Shown: positions 1 through 6,764 of the stretch, piece by piece
How the letters are laid out: every line of letters begins with the position of its first letter
Numbering within the stretch: the first letter of the stretch is position 1
Source: Dehalococcoidia bacterium
Lineage (GTDB): Bacteria; Chloroflexota; Dehalococcoidia; UBA2979
NCBI GenBank assembly: GCA_023228765.1
Contig: JALOAM010000116.1
Location: forward strand, 1-9,700
Length of the DNA stretch: 9,700 nt
Direction: 5' to 3'
The notes under the pieces: generated by a model
What the model was told of the DNA's origin: nothing
The model's database searches: none
The model's input: only the letters and a program-made list of their open reading frames with translations
Position numbers and translations under genes: made by a program

Positions 1-2
1 CA

Positions 3-641
3 CGCGATGTCCGGCTGAAGCTCAACCGCTTCACGCTCGTGGGCGCGACTACGCGCTTCGCGATGGTGTCCCAGCCGCTGCGCGACCGCTTCGGCGCTGC
101 CTACCGCATGGACTTCTACGACGACGCCGCGCTCGCCCAGATCGTCGGGCGCTCCGCGAAGGTCCTCGGCTGTCGCATCCAGGACGACGGCGTCCACGAG
201 ATCGCGCGCCGTTCGAGGGGTACCGCCCGCGTCGCGAACCGCCTGCTCCGCCGCGTCCGCGACTACGCCGAGGTGCGCGCGGACGGGGTGATCACCGCCC
301 CCGTGGCCAACGAGGCACTCGAGCAGCTCCAGATCGATGCGCTCGGCCTCGACCAGATGGACCGCGAGCTGCTCAGCGTGATGGCACAGCGCTTCAACGG
401 TGGCCCGGTCGGCCTCGACACCCTCGGCGCCGCGGTGTCGGAGGAGTCCGACACGATCATGGACGTGTACGAGCCTTACCTGCTGAAGATCGGGTTCATC
501 CAGCGCACCCCGCGCGGGCGCATCCTGTCCCACCTCGGCTACGAGCACCTCGGGATCGAGCCGCCCCACGCGCAGCGGGAGGCGCGAGGACGCACGGGGC
601 CGCAGGTCGCCCTCTTCGACACCGACGAGTTCGAGGACTGA
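3..641 (+). CDS. ruvB: Holliday junction branch migration ATPase RuvB (5' end missing)
   Basis: RuvB is the hexameric AAA+ motor that, with RuvA, drives branch migration of Holliday junctions in recombinational repair. The reading frame is open from the window edge, so only the last 212 residues are present; Walker A and Walker B lie upstream. Visible are the sensor-1 strand FTLVGATTR (about nt 30-56) and the arginine-finger segment PLRDRFG (nt 75-95). The AAA+ lid follows, with RRSRGTARVANRLLRRVRDYA. The C-terminal winged-helix DNA-binding domain (GLDQMDRELL to LLKIGFIQRTPRGR) ends at the usual place, with a short acidic tail after it. The GTG at nt 39 is an internal valine, not a start. No degradation is seen. 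The gene converges on the thioesterase gene, 30 bp away. Confidence 0.96.
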   Translation, partial: RDVRLKLNRFTLVGATTRFAMVSQPLRDRFGAAYRMDFYDDAALAQIVGRSAKVLGCRIQDDGVHEIARRSRGTARVANRLLRRVRDYAEVRADGVITAPVANEALEQLQIDALGLDQMDRELLSVMAQRFNGGPVGLDTLGAAVSEESDTIMDVYEPYLLKIGFIQRTPRGRILSHLGYEHLGIEPPHAQREARGRTGPQVALFDTDEFED

Positions 642-671
642 CGGGACGCCAGGGCCCGGCAGGCCCAGCGG
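642..671. terminator. Possible bidirectional hairpin between convergent ruvB and thioesterase genes
   Basis: The 30-bp gap between two convergent stop codons contains GGGCC (652-656), a 5-nt loop and GGCCC (662-666), a 5-bp GC-only stem. Its position between tail-to-tail genes fits a shared terminator, but neither strand has a T-run and the stem is short. It may be chance in GC-rich DNA. Confidence 0.25.
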
Positions 672-1136
672 CTAGCTGCGCTTGCGGATGATCGAGAAGG
701 TCGCGCGGCCGGTGGCGACGAGCGTGCCGTCCTCCGTGCGGACGTCTACCTGCGTGAAGGCCAGTGCGCGGCTGTGGCGCAGGATCCGCGCCTCCGCGAT
801 GGCGTCACCGGTGGCGGCGTTCAGGAACGTGACGTTCAGATCCAAGGTCGCCTGCCCCGCGTAGTCCTCGTCGCCACCGAACTGCCCGATGATCGCGCCG
901 CCTGCCGCCGCGTCGATCAGCGACGCGATCGCGCCGCCGTGCATCACCTCGCGGCGGCGCGTCCCGAGGGCGTCCTGCATCGGGAGTCGCAGCTTCAGGC
1001 GCCCCGGCTCGCTCGCCTCCTCGACGACGATGCCGAGCGACACCCAGTACGGGACGCCCGCGGCATCGATGCGCGCGACGAGGTTGGGATCGCTGTCCGT
1101 GGAGGTCGAGGTCACGGCGTCCGAGGTGGGTCCCAC
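672..1136 (-). CDS. PaaI-like hotdog-fold thioesterase
   Basis: Probable acyl-CoA thioesterase of the PaaI/YdiI type (cytosolic, hydrolyses acyl- or aryl-acyl-CoA); the substrate cannot be read from sequence. At 154 aa it has the usual single-hotdog length. The family signature is clear: HGG at residues 66-68 followed by AIASLIDAAAGGAI, whose acidic D75 on the long hotdog helix is the likely catalytic residue. Hotdog strands follow (ATLDLNVTFLNAA, AIAEARILRHSRALAFTQVDV, GTLVATGRATFSII). The annotated start is GTG at 1134-1136, inside the end of the PspC gene. A second GTG at 1113-1115 (Val8) forms a GTGA overlap with the PspC stop and would give a 147-aa protein with the whole fold intact. 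Neither start has a good Shine-Dalgarno sequence, so translational coupling to the PspC gene is likely. The stop is TAG, so the host uses TAG as a terminator. Confidence 0.85.
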   Translation of the reverse strand: MGPTSDAVTSTSTDSDPNLVARIDAAGVPYWVSLGIVVEEASEPGRLKLRLPMQDALGTRRREVMHGGAIASLIDAAAGGAIIGQFGGDEDYAGQATLDLNVTFLNAATGDAIAEARILRHSRALAFTQVDVRTEDGTLVATGRATFSIIRKRS

Positions 1137-1708
1137 GGCCCCGGCGGTGCCTGTGGCGGCGTTGACGGAGGCGGCATCGACTGCGGTGGCGTCGAAGATG
1201 ACGGAGGGGTGGAGGGCGGTGGTGGCGGCGTCGACGACTCGGACGACGCGGTCCGCGTCTCGTCCGCGCCCGGGGACGGTGCATCGGAGGGAGCCGCCTC
1301 GTTCACAGCCGGTGCGCCAGCGGCCTCGTTCCCTGCCGGCTCCGAGGTGGGGCGGCGCCCCATCGAGGAGATCTCATCGACCGCCTCGCGCGCATGCCGT
1401 CCGACGACACGGCCGGCCTCGGTGATGCGATCGCCCGCGCCACGGAACTCCCGCGTCAGCTCGTCCTTGGTCGGGCGGTGCGCAGAGCCCTCGCCATTCC
1501 CACCGTCCGACCCGGGCTGCGGCGCCGCCGGCACGATGATCCACAGCGCGAGGTACAGCAAGACGGTCGTCCCGAGGGTGACCACGGCCAGCGCGATGAC
1601 AGCGATGCGGACCAGCGTCGGGTCCACGGCGAAGCGGTTCCCGATCCCCGAACACACCCCGCCGAGGAGCGCGTTGTCCGTGTCGCGATAGAGACGGTTG
1701 GTAGCCAT
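1112..1708 (-). CDS. PspC-domain membrane protein with Pro/Ser-rich tail
   Basis: The N-terminus (residues 4-62) is a PspC domain: RLYRDTDNALLGGVCSGIGNRF, then VDPTLVRIAVIALAVVTLGT and a hydrophobic run to IIVPA, giving one or two membrane passes at about 33-60. PspC proteins take part in envelope stress responses or act as small membrane modulators; a specific role is not shown here. Residues 80-118 look helical and charged. Residues 121-198 are low-complexity and rich in Pro, Ser, Thr and Ala, probably disordered. The start ATG (1706-1708) has a GGAGG only one base upstream, too close for a normal ribosome site, so a leaderless message or another arrangement is possible; no other in-frame start fits the domain. 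The 3' end overlaps the thioesterase gene, so the two are probably one transcript. Confidence 0.82.
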   Translation of the reverse strand: MATNRLYRDTDNALLGGVCSGIGNRFAVDPTLVRIAVIALAVVTLGTTVLLYLALWIIVPAAPQPGSDGGNGEGSAHRPTKDELTREFRGAGDRITEAGRVVGRHAREAVDEISSMGRRPTSEPAGNEAAGAPAVNEAAPSDAPSPGADETRTASSESSTPPPPPSTPPSSSTPPQSMPPPSTPPQAPPGPWDPPRTP

Positions 1709-1773
1709 GCCTCCATGGTACCGAGTCGCGCTAGTCCCTAGATCAGGGGTGTAGGGATTCCCGGGCCGGTCTG

Positions 1774-1830
1774 ACCTCCGACCCTCTGGTTCCGGCCCCC
1801 TCCCCCTCTGGGGGAGGGGTGGGGAGAGGG
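1774..1830 (+). repeat. Left arm of inverted repeat, with hairpin and G-run cluster
   Basis: This arm contains CCTCCGACCCTCTGGTTCCG (1775-1794), which recurs perfectly as its reverse complement at 1960-1979. It continues into a 10-bp perfect hairpin, CCCCTCCCCC (1797-1806), TCT loop, GGGGGAGGGG (1810-1819). The + strand 1810-1830 then has four G-runs (5, 4, 4 and 3 long) separated by 1, 1 and 3 bases, matching the quadruplex consensus. The right arm is at 1923-1980 and the spacer is about 92 bp. Confidence 0.85.
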
Positions 1831-1922
1831 CAGACGAGACGTGCCGGTGACTCTTCGGACGGCTGTTGGGTGATGGCGTGACGGAGACGCCGACGGCATG
1901 ACCACGTGTGAGGCCAACTGAG

Positions 1923-1980
1923 CCCCTCTCCCCAACCCTCTCTCAGGGGGAGAGGGGGTCGGAACCAGAGGGTCGGAGGG
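1923..1980 (-). repeat. Right arm of inverted repeat
   Basis: This is the reverse complement of the left arm, identical over the outer 20 bp (1960-1979) and diverged but clearly related inside (C/T-rich then G-rich). It has its own 7-bp hairpin, CCCTCTC (1936-1942) with GAGAGGG (1950-1956). It begins 20 bp beyond the exporter gene's stop codon, so it may also shape transcript ends there; no T-run follows on the minus strand. Two related palindromic units in opposite orientation resemble a REP/BIME pair or the ends of a MITE. No transposase is present and I could not identify a clear target-site duplication. Confidence 0.8.
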
Positions 1981-1999
1981 TGACGGAGGAGCCCTCGGC

Positions 2000-3901
2000 C
2001 TACCCCTGGGTCTCGGCCGCCGCGACCTCCTCGGAGGTGAGGCTGGTGAAGGTCATCCGGTAGAGGTCGGCGTAGACGCCATCGTGGGCCATGAGCTCGT
2101 CGTGGCTGCCGATCTCCACGATCTCGCCGTCCCGCATCACCACGATCCTCGTGGCGTTGCGGATGGTGGAGAGACGGTGCGCGATGACGAACGAGGTGCG
2201 GTCGCGCAGCATCACGTCCAGCGCGCGCTGGATCACCTTCTCGGTCTGCGTGTCCACGTTCGCCGTCGCCTCGTCCAGGATCAGGATGCGCGGGCTCGCG
2301 ACGAGGGCGCGCGCGAACGAGATCAGCTGGCGCTGGCCCACTGACAGGTTCTGGCCGCGTTCGTGGAGGATGGTGTCGTAGCCCTCCTCCAGCCGGTCGA
2401 TGAAGTGGTCCGCGCCCACCGCCTCCGCCGCCCGGCGGACCTCCTCGTCGGTTGCGTCCAGCTTTCCGTAGCGGATGTTGTCCGCAATGGTGCCCGAGAA
2501 CAGGTACGGCTCCTGCAGCACGATGCTGATGTGCCGGGTGAGCGATGCGAGCTTGATCTGCTTGATGTCATGCCCGTCGATCAGCAGTTCACCGCCCTGG
2601 ATGTCGTAGAACCTCGGCACCAGCGCGGTGACCGAGGTCTTCCCGGCACCCGTGTGGCCGACGAGGGCGATCGTCTCGCCGGGCTCCACGTGGAGGTCAA
2701 AGTCCTTCAGGACCGGGGAGCCCTCCACGTAGTGGAACTTCACGTGGTTGAAGTCCACGCGTCCCTGCACGTCGCGCAGTTCGATGGCGTTCGGCGCGTC
2801 CTGGATCTCCGGCACCGTGTCCAGGACCTCGAAGATGCGGTGGGCGCCGGCCATGGCGCGCTGCAACTGGGTGTATTGCAGGGTGATGTCCCGCACGGGG
2901 TTGAAGAACCGCTGGATGTAGAGCAGGAAGCCGGTCGCCGCCTCGATGGCGGTGGAGGCGTCCATCGAGCCGTTGAAGACCCGGACACCGATCACGACGA
3001 GCACGAGGGCGGACGCGACGGAGGAGAGGATCTCCACCATCGGCATCACCATCGCCTGCAGGCGCGCGGCGTGCAGGTTCGAGTTGAGGTTCTCGTCGTT
3101 CAGACGGCCGAACCGGCGGAGGTTCGTCTCCTCGCGGCCCATCGACTGCACGACGCGGACGCCGGAGACGTTCTCGTTGAGGTTCGAGTTCACGGTGGCG
3201 ATCGCGATACGGGTCCTGATGAAGGCGCGGGCGGCGTGGCTCTGCCAGATCGCCATGAAGATCACGAGCACCGGCACGACCGACAGCGACACCAGTGCGA
3301 GCTGCACGTCCAGCGCGAACAGCGCCACGATGATCACGACGAGGCCCACGATGTCCGACAGGACGTTCAGCGCCCCGCTGGTCATCAGCTCCTGCAGCGT
3401 GACCACGTCCGAGGTCACCCGCGACATCACGCGGCCGACTTCCTCGTTGTCGTAGAACCGCATGGACAGGCGGTTCAGGTGGTTGAACATCAGCTTGCGG
3501 AGGTCCTGGAGCAGCGCGTGCCCCATGAACCCGGTCATCCGCCGCTGCACGTACATGGCGACGAAGCCGACGACGGCAAGCCCGACGAGGAGGATGCCGA
3601 GGGTGCGGATGTCGTCGCTGACGTCCTCGCCGAGTCGCAGGCCATCGACGATCGCCCCGATGCCACGGGCCATGATGTACGGCTGCGAGTACTGCGTGAT
3701 CGAGACGACGATGACGGCGATGAGCGCGATGATGCCGCGCCCCTTGTACGGCGCCATGAACGGCACGAGGCGCTTTACCAGCGTCGCGTCGTAGAGCTTG
3801 CCCAGCTCGTCGTAGTCCCAGCCGTCCGAGCGCCCTCGGCGTGCCGGGCCGCCGTCACCACCGGACCAGCCGCCGGCGCCGCCACCACCCCAGTACGCCA
3901 T
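2000..3901 (-). CDS. ABC exporter subunit, catalytic half (TM288-like)
   Basis: Half-size ABC exporter of 633 aa (membrane domain plus ATPase), probably the partner of the gene just upstream. Six membrane helices lie at about 56-78, 100-118, 176-198, 201-219, 288-308 and 318-332. The ATPase domain has Walker A GHTGAGKT (415-422), Q-loop Q463, Walker B ILILD with catalytic E544, D-loop ANVD and switch His575 (VIAHRL). The signature is LSVGQ (519-523), not LSGGQ. Its own ATP site is therefore intact, but its signature contributes a weakened motif to the partner's site, as in TM288-type subunits. A glycine/tryptophan-rich extension (residues 1-20) precedes the first helix. The ATG shares one base with the upstream TAA (TAATG), and a strong AAGGAGG sits 6 nt before it (3908-3914), indicating coupled, efficient translation. 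Substrate unknown; drug or lipid export is the usual guess. Confidence 0.93.
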   Translation of the reverse strand: MAYWGGGGAGGWSGGDGGPARRGRSDGWDYDELGKLYDATLVKRLVPFMAPYKGRGIIALIAVIVVSITQYSQPYIMARGIGAIVDGLRLGEDVSDDIRTLGILLVGLAVVGFVAMYVQRRMTGFMGHALLQDLRKLMFNHLNRLSMRFYDNEEVGRVMSRVTSDVVTLQELMTSGALNVLSDIVGLVVIIVALFALDVQLALVSLSVVPVLVIFMAIWQSHAARAFIRTRIAIATVNSNLNENVSGVRVVQSMGREETNLRRFGRLNDENLNSNLHAARLQAMVMPMVEILSSVASALVLVVIGVRVFNGSMDASTAIEAATGFLLYIQRFFNPVRDITLQYTQLQRAMAGAHRIFEVLDTVPEIQDAPNAIELRDVQGRVDFNHVKFHYVEGSPVLKDFDLHVEPGETIALVGHTGAGKTSVTALVPRFYDIQGGELLIDGHDIKQIKLASLTRHISIVLQEPYLFSGTIADNIRYGKLDATDEEVRRAAEAVGADHFIDRLEEGYDTILHERGQNLSVGQRQLISFARALVASPRILILDEATANVDTQTEKVIQRALDVMLRDRTSFVIAHRLSTIRNATRIVVMRDGEIVEIGSHDELMAHDGVYADLYRMTFTSLTSEEVAAAETQG

Positions 3902-5745
3902 TACGCGCCTCCTTCCGAAGACGCAGCGTCGAGCGAGGCCGCGGCAGCCTCCTCCTGGTCGCGAAGCTCGAGGTCGTAGATGCGCTTGTAGAACTGGCCG
4001 CGGGCGAGGAGCTCATCGTGCGACCCGCGCTCCACGATCTCGCCGTCCTGCATCACCAGGATGACGTCCGCCTCCTTCACCGTGCGCAGCCGCTGGGCGA
4101 TGACGAAGGTGGTGCGCCCCTCCATCAGGTTGCGGAGCGCCTCCTGGATCAGGAACTCCGTGCGCATGTCCACGGCGGCCGTGGAGTCGTCGAAGATGAG
4201 GACGCGCGGGTTGAGCAGCAGCGTGCGCGCGATCGCGACGCGCTGGCGCTGGCCGCCGGAGAGCGTCGAACCGCGCTCGCCGACCCACATGTCGTAGCCG
4301 TCCGGCTGCGCGACGATGAAGTCGTGGATGCGGGCGGCCTTCGCGGCCTCCTCGATCTCCTCGTCCGTCGCGTCAGGCCGCCCGTACGCGATGTTCTCCC
4401 GGATGGTCGCGGAGAAGAGGAACACGTCCTGCTGCACGATGCCGATGGCGTCCCGCAGCGAGTCGATCTGCACCTCGCGCACGTCCTGCCCGTCGATCAG
4501 CACGCGCCCCACCGTCGGGTCGTAGAAGCGGGGCAGGAGGTTCACGACGGTGGACTTGCCCGACCCGGTGGGGCCGAGGAGCGCGATCCGCTGGCCGGGG
4601 CGCGCCTCGATCTCCAGGTCGCGCACCACCATCTTGCGCGGGTTGTAGCCGAACGAGACGCCCTCGAACTGCACATGGCCCGGCCCCGGCGCGAGGGGGA
4701 GCGCGCCCGGCTTCTCCTGCACCGGCGACTCCGCGTCGATGATCTCGAATAGCCGGGAGCCGGAGGAGTGCGCGCGGGCGAAGATGTTGATGATGAACCC
4801 CGTGGAGCGGACGGGGACCTGCAGCAGCGTCAGCCACAACTGGAACGCCGCGAGGTCGCCCGGCGTCATCCGGCCCGCCTCGATCTCCCCGATGCCCACC
4901 CAGAACACGACCGCGGCGGACAGCAGCCAGACCGAGACGAGGAAGGGCTCGTTGAACGCCTGGAACTTGGCGGTGGAGTAGGACTCCTCGAACAGGTCGT
5001 CCACCTTGCGGTCGAACTTCTGCTGCTCGAACTCCTGCCGGGAGAATGCCTTCACCACGCGCTGGCCGGTCAGGTTCTCCTGCAGGACGGTGGCCATCTC
5101 GCCCTGGATCGCCTGCACGCGCAGCCACACGCGCCGCATCATCAGCGACACCACCGTGGACTGGATCGCGACCGGCGGCACGAAGATGAGGGCGACCAGG
5201 CCCACCTTCACGTTGGTGTTGATCATCAGCCCGTACGAGACGCTGATCAGCGCGACCACGTAGAGCAGGCGGATCACGCCCATGCTCACGAAGAAGCGGA
5301 TGCCCTCCACGTCCGCGGTCGCTCTCGACATGACTTCGCCCACCTCCGCCTGGTCGTGGTAGGCGAACGAGAGGCGCTGGAGGCGGTCGTAGACGGTGTT
5401 GCGGAGGTCGCGCGCGACCTTCTGGCCGATGACCTCGCCGAGGTACGTCTGCACATAGACGAAGACGCCGCGCAGCAGCGCGGCGATGACCACGAGGGCC
5501 ACCGCCCACATCAGGGTGCCCATGTCGCCCTGCGCCTGGTCCTGCACCACCCCGCCGGCGTCCGTGATTGTGACCACGTCCAGCCCGGTGTCGATCGCGT
5601 ACCCCGCGAGGGCGGGCGTGAGGATCGTGAGGACGCTCGAACCGACCAGCACGAAGACAGCAAGCGCCAGCGTGCCCTTGTACTGGAACGACTGGTAGAG
5701 GAGCCGGAGATGGATGGGCGTGCCCGGCGAGCCCACGCTCGTCAT
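3901..5745 (-). CDS. ABC exporter subunit, degenerate-site half (TM287-like)
   Basis: Half-size ABC exporter of 614 aa, first gene of the exporter pair. Membrane helices are at about 25-50, 78-100, 153-175, 180-200, 267-287 and 298-322. The ATPase domain has Walker A GPTGSGKS (391-398), Q-loop Q439 and a canonical LSGGQ signature (495-499). At the catalytic carboxylate position the Walker B motif reads VLIFDD, so Glu is replaced by Asp520. The switch histidine is replaced by Gln551 (VIAQRL). Both changes are typical of the non-hydrolysing site of heterodimeric exporters such as TM287/288, BmrCD and LmrCD. With the partner's LSVGQ they fall in the same composite site, which supports heterodimerisation. 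The C-terminal tail is Ala/Glu/Ser-rich. A plausible AAGGGA lies 7 nt before the ATG at 5743-5745. The palindrome at 5875-5898 may control it. Substrate unknown. Confidence 0.93.
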   Translation of the reverse strand: MTSVGSPGTPIHLRLLYQSFQYKGTLALAVFVLVGSSVLTILTPALAGYAIDTGLDVVTITDAGGVVQDQAQGDMGTLMWAVALVVIAALLRGVFVYVQTYLGEVIGQKVARDLRNTVYDRLQRLSFAYHDQAEVGEVMSRATADVEGIRFFVSMGVIRLLYVVALISVSYGLMINTNVKVGLVALIFVPPVAIQSTVVSLMMRRVWLRVQAIQGEMATVLQENLTGQRVVKAFSRQEFEQQKFDRKVDDLFEESYSTAKFQAFNEPFLVSVWLLSAAVVFWVGIGEIEAGRMTPGDLAAFQLWLTLLQVPVRSTGFIINIFARAHSSGSRLFEIIDAESPVQEKPGALPLAPGPGHVQFEGVSFGYNPRKMVVRDLEIEARPGQRIALLGPTGSGKSTVVNLLPRFYDPTVGRVLIDGQDVREVQIDSLRDAIGIVQQDVFLFSATIRENIAYGRPDATDEEIEEAAKAARIHDFIVAQPDGYDMWVGERGSTLSGGQRQRVAIARTLLLNPRVLIFDDSTAAVDMRTEFLIQEALRNLMEGRTTFVIAQRLRTVKEADVILVMQDGEIVERGSHDELLARGQFYKRIYDLELRDQEEAAAASLDAASSEGGA

Positions 5746-5853
5746 CCCGCTATCCCTTCAGCACAGCAACGCTGGCCCGAGGAACACGGGCGGACCTCTA
5801 CCTGAGATGCGGTGGGTCCGGGCGAGTTGGTCAGGCGGTTGCGGCGAACTGCG

Positions 5854-5883
5854 AGTGTAATGACACCCTCACGCTTACGTGAA
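5854..5883 (-). promoter_or_regulatory. Possible sigma70-type promoter of the exporter operon
   Basis: On the minus strand TTCACG (5878-5883, 4 of 6 to TTGACA) and TACACT (5854-5859, 4 of 6 to TATAAT) are 18 bp apart and point at the exporter genes, leaving a leader of about 100 nt. The -35 box lies within one half of the palindrome at 5875-5898. The match is moderate and the initiation site unknown. Confidence 0.35.
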
Positions 5884-5898
5884 GTCTCTTTCACGTAA
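5875..5898. promoter_or_regulatory. Perfect 9-6-9 palindrome, candidate operator
   Basis: TTACGTGAA (5875-5883), a 6-nt spacer and TTCACGTAA (5890-5898) form a perfect dyad of a size typical for a dimeric repressor such as a TetR- or MarR-type protein. It is AT-rich against a very GC-rich background, which argues for function. It overlaps the possible -35 box of the exporter promoter, so binding would block transcription. The regulator is not encoded in this window. As RNA it could also form a hairpin. Confidence 0.55.
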
Positions 5899-5954
5899 AC
5901 CCCGCCGGACCGCCTCCGCTGCTCCCCCACCCCGGCTCATCTCCGCCTCCGACG

Positions 5955-5992
5955 CCCTCTCCCGGCCCGGCGGGAGAGGGTAGGGGTGAGGG
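5955..5992. repeat. Third copy of the GC-rich palindrome, with G-run cluster
   Basis: CCCTCTCCCG (5955-5964), a 6-nt loop and CGGGAGAGGG (5971-5980) make a 10-bp perfect stem, followed by TAGGGGTGAGGG. The + strand 5972-5992 has four G-runs (3, 3, 4, 3) with 3-, 2- and 3-nt loops, fitting the quadruplex consensus. The general plan (C/T-rich arm, G/A-rich arm, then T-N-GGGG tail) matches the elements at 1797-1830 and 1923-1956, so this is a dispersed REP-like sequence. It starts 29 bp past the portal gene end; no T-run marks it as a classic terminator. Confidence 0.75.
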
Positions 5993-6020
5993 CCTCCTCC
6001 GGCTTCCCTCCACCCTCTGC

Positions 6021-6764
6021 TCACGCCGCCTCGGCCACCACCTCGCCCGCGTCACCCAACGCACCCAACGCACTCTCCGAGGGCGTCACCACCGCAGCGG
6101 CGGGCGCCCCGTTCGCCACCAGCTCCGGCACCGCCGAGGACCACCGCACCGTCGTGTCGATGCCCTCGAACGTGCGGCCCAGGTGATGCCCCGCGACCGC
6201 GAGGACGAGGCGATCACGGCGGCGCATCGCCGCGGTCCGGATCAGGCGCTTGCGCTCCACCCGGCGCAACAACGGATCCAGCTCCACGCGCAGCGCCACG
6301 CCGGACTGCGTCGTCCGGCCCTCGCCGAACGCCACGCGTGGCACCTCCGACAGGTCGTGCAGCGCGCGGTAGACGAGGTCCACGTACTCCACGTGCAGGC
6401 GGACGCCACCGCCCTGCAGCAGGTCCAGGAGGTAGGCACGCGCCTGCTCCGGCACCTCCCACACCGCGCCCGGCTGCACCGCGATGTCCCGCGCTTCCTC
6501 GACGTTCTCGAGCACGGCGATCGGGTTACCCGAGAGTTCGAGGATGCGACTGAGCTGGGTAAAGGCGCGGTTCAGCTCCTCCAGCGGTTCGCGCAGCGGC
6601 TCGATGTCGCTCATGCCCCAGAACTGCTTCGGGCGCGGCAGGTTCGGGTAGAGGACGAACGGGATCACCCCGTACGGGTTCTCGCGCTCCTCCACCCGCT
6701 CGCCATCCGACCACAGCTCGAAGCGGGACGGCGTCCACGCTTCCACCACCTCCACGCCGTCCAC
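6021..6764 (-). pseudogene. Phage portal protein, C-terminal part after in-frame TAG
   Basis: This continues the portal reading frame (6765-7274) without a frame change; only the TAG at 6765-6767 separates them. Alone it would be 247 aa from a GTG directly after the stop, with no Shine-Dalgarno sequence, so independent translation is unlikely. Portal hallmarks are NPYGVIPFVLYPNLPRP (29-45), FWGMSDIEPL (48-57), LEELNRAFTQLSRILELSGN (61-80) and SEVPRVAFGEGRTTQSGVAL (139-158), typical of the dodecameric SPP1/HK97-type portals that form the DNA channel at the capsid vertex. Joined across the TAG, the product would be 417 residues, within or slightly below the usual range. The gene ends about 275 bp before the exporter operon, with no head-protease or capsid gene behind it. 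Either a nonsense mutation in a decaying prophage, a suppressed amber codon, or a sequence error. Confidence 0.8.

Larger units (their letters stand above)
1709..1999. other. Gene-free gap holding a large inverted repeat
   Basis: This 291-bp stretch lies downstream of the ABC exporter operon and upstream of the PspC gene, so it should carry a terminator for one and a promoter for the other. Most of it (1774-1980) is the inverted repeat listed separately. I see no convincing -35/-10 pair before the PspC gene and no T-tailed terminator. A small dyad, CTAG-TCC-CTAG (1731-1741), lies about 25 bp before the PspC start. One minus-strand frame (1738-1935) is open, but its composition is that of the repeat and it is not a credible gene. 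Confidence 0.6.
5746..6020. other. Gene-free junction between exporter operon and phage module
   Basis: This 275-bp stretch separates the first exporter gene from the end of the portal gene. It must hold the exporter promoter and, if the phage module is integrated DNA, lies at or near its boundary. It contains a possible promoter (5854-5883), a 24-bp palindrome (5875-5898), a small dyad GTGT-AATG-ACAC (5855-5866) and a GC-rich hairpin with G-runs (5955-5992). I see no tRNA, no direct repeat recognisable as an attachment site and no coding potential on either strand. Confidence 0.6.

Noticed and set aside
1141..1230. GGTGGCGG-like tandem repeats
   Set aside because: Irregular and explained by Pro/Ser codons of the disordered PspC-protein tail on the minus strand; no fixed period.
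774..1691. + strand open frame (305 codons) antisense to the thioesterase and PspC genes
   Set aside because: Glycine- and arginine-rich translation with no domain; the hotdog and PspC motifs on the minus strand are clear.
1738..1935. Minus-strand 65-codon frame in the gap before the PspC gene
   Set aside because: Most of it is translated inverted repeat (a PSPHPSPRGGGG-type peptide typical of such palindromes); no ribosome site.
1923..1980. Intrinsic terminator for the exporter operon
   Set aside because: A hairpin is present, but no T-run follows it on the minus strand; kept as a repeat only.
2363..3979. Long + strand open frame (538 codons) antisense to the exporter gene
   Set aside because: Rich in His, Asp, Arg and Val with no recognisable domain; a mirror of a GC-rich coding frame. 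The opposite strand encodes a textbook ABC exporter.
4768..5805. Long + strand open frame (345 codons) antisense to the second exporter gene
   Set aside because: Same mirror-frame composition, no ribosome site or domain; overlaps clear ABC coding sequence.
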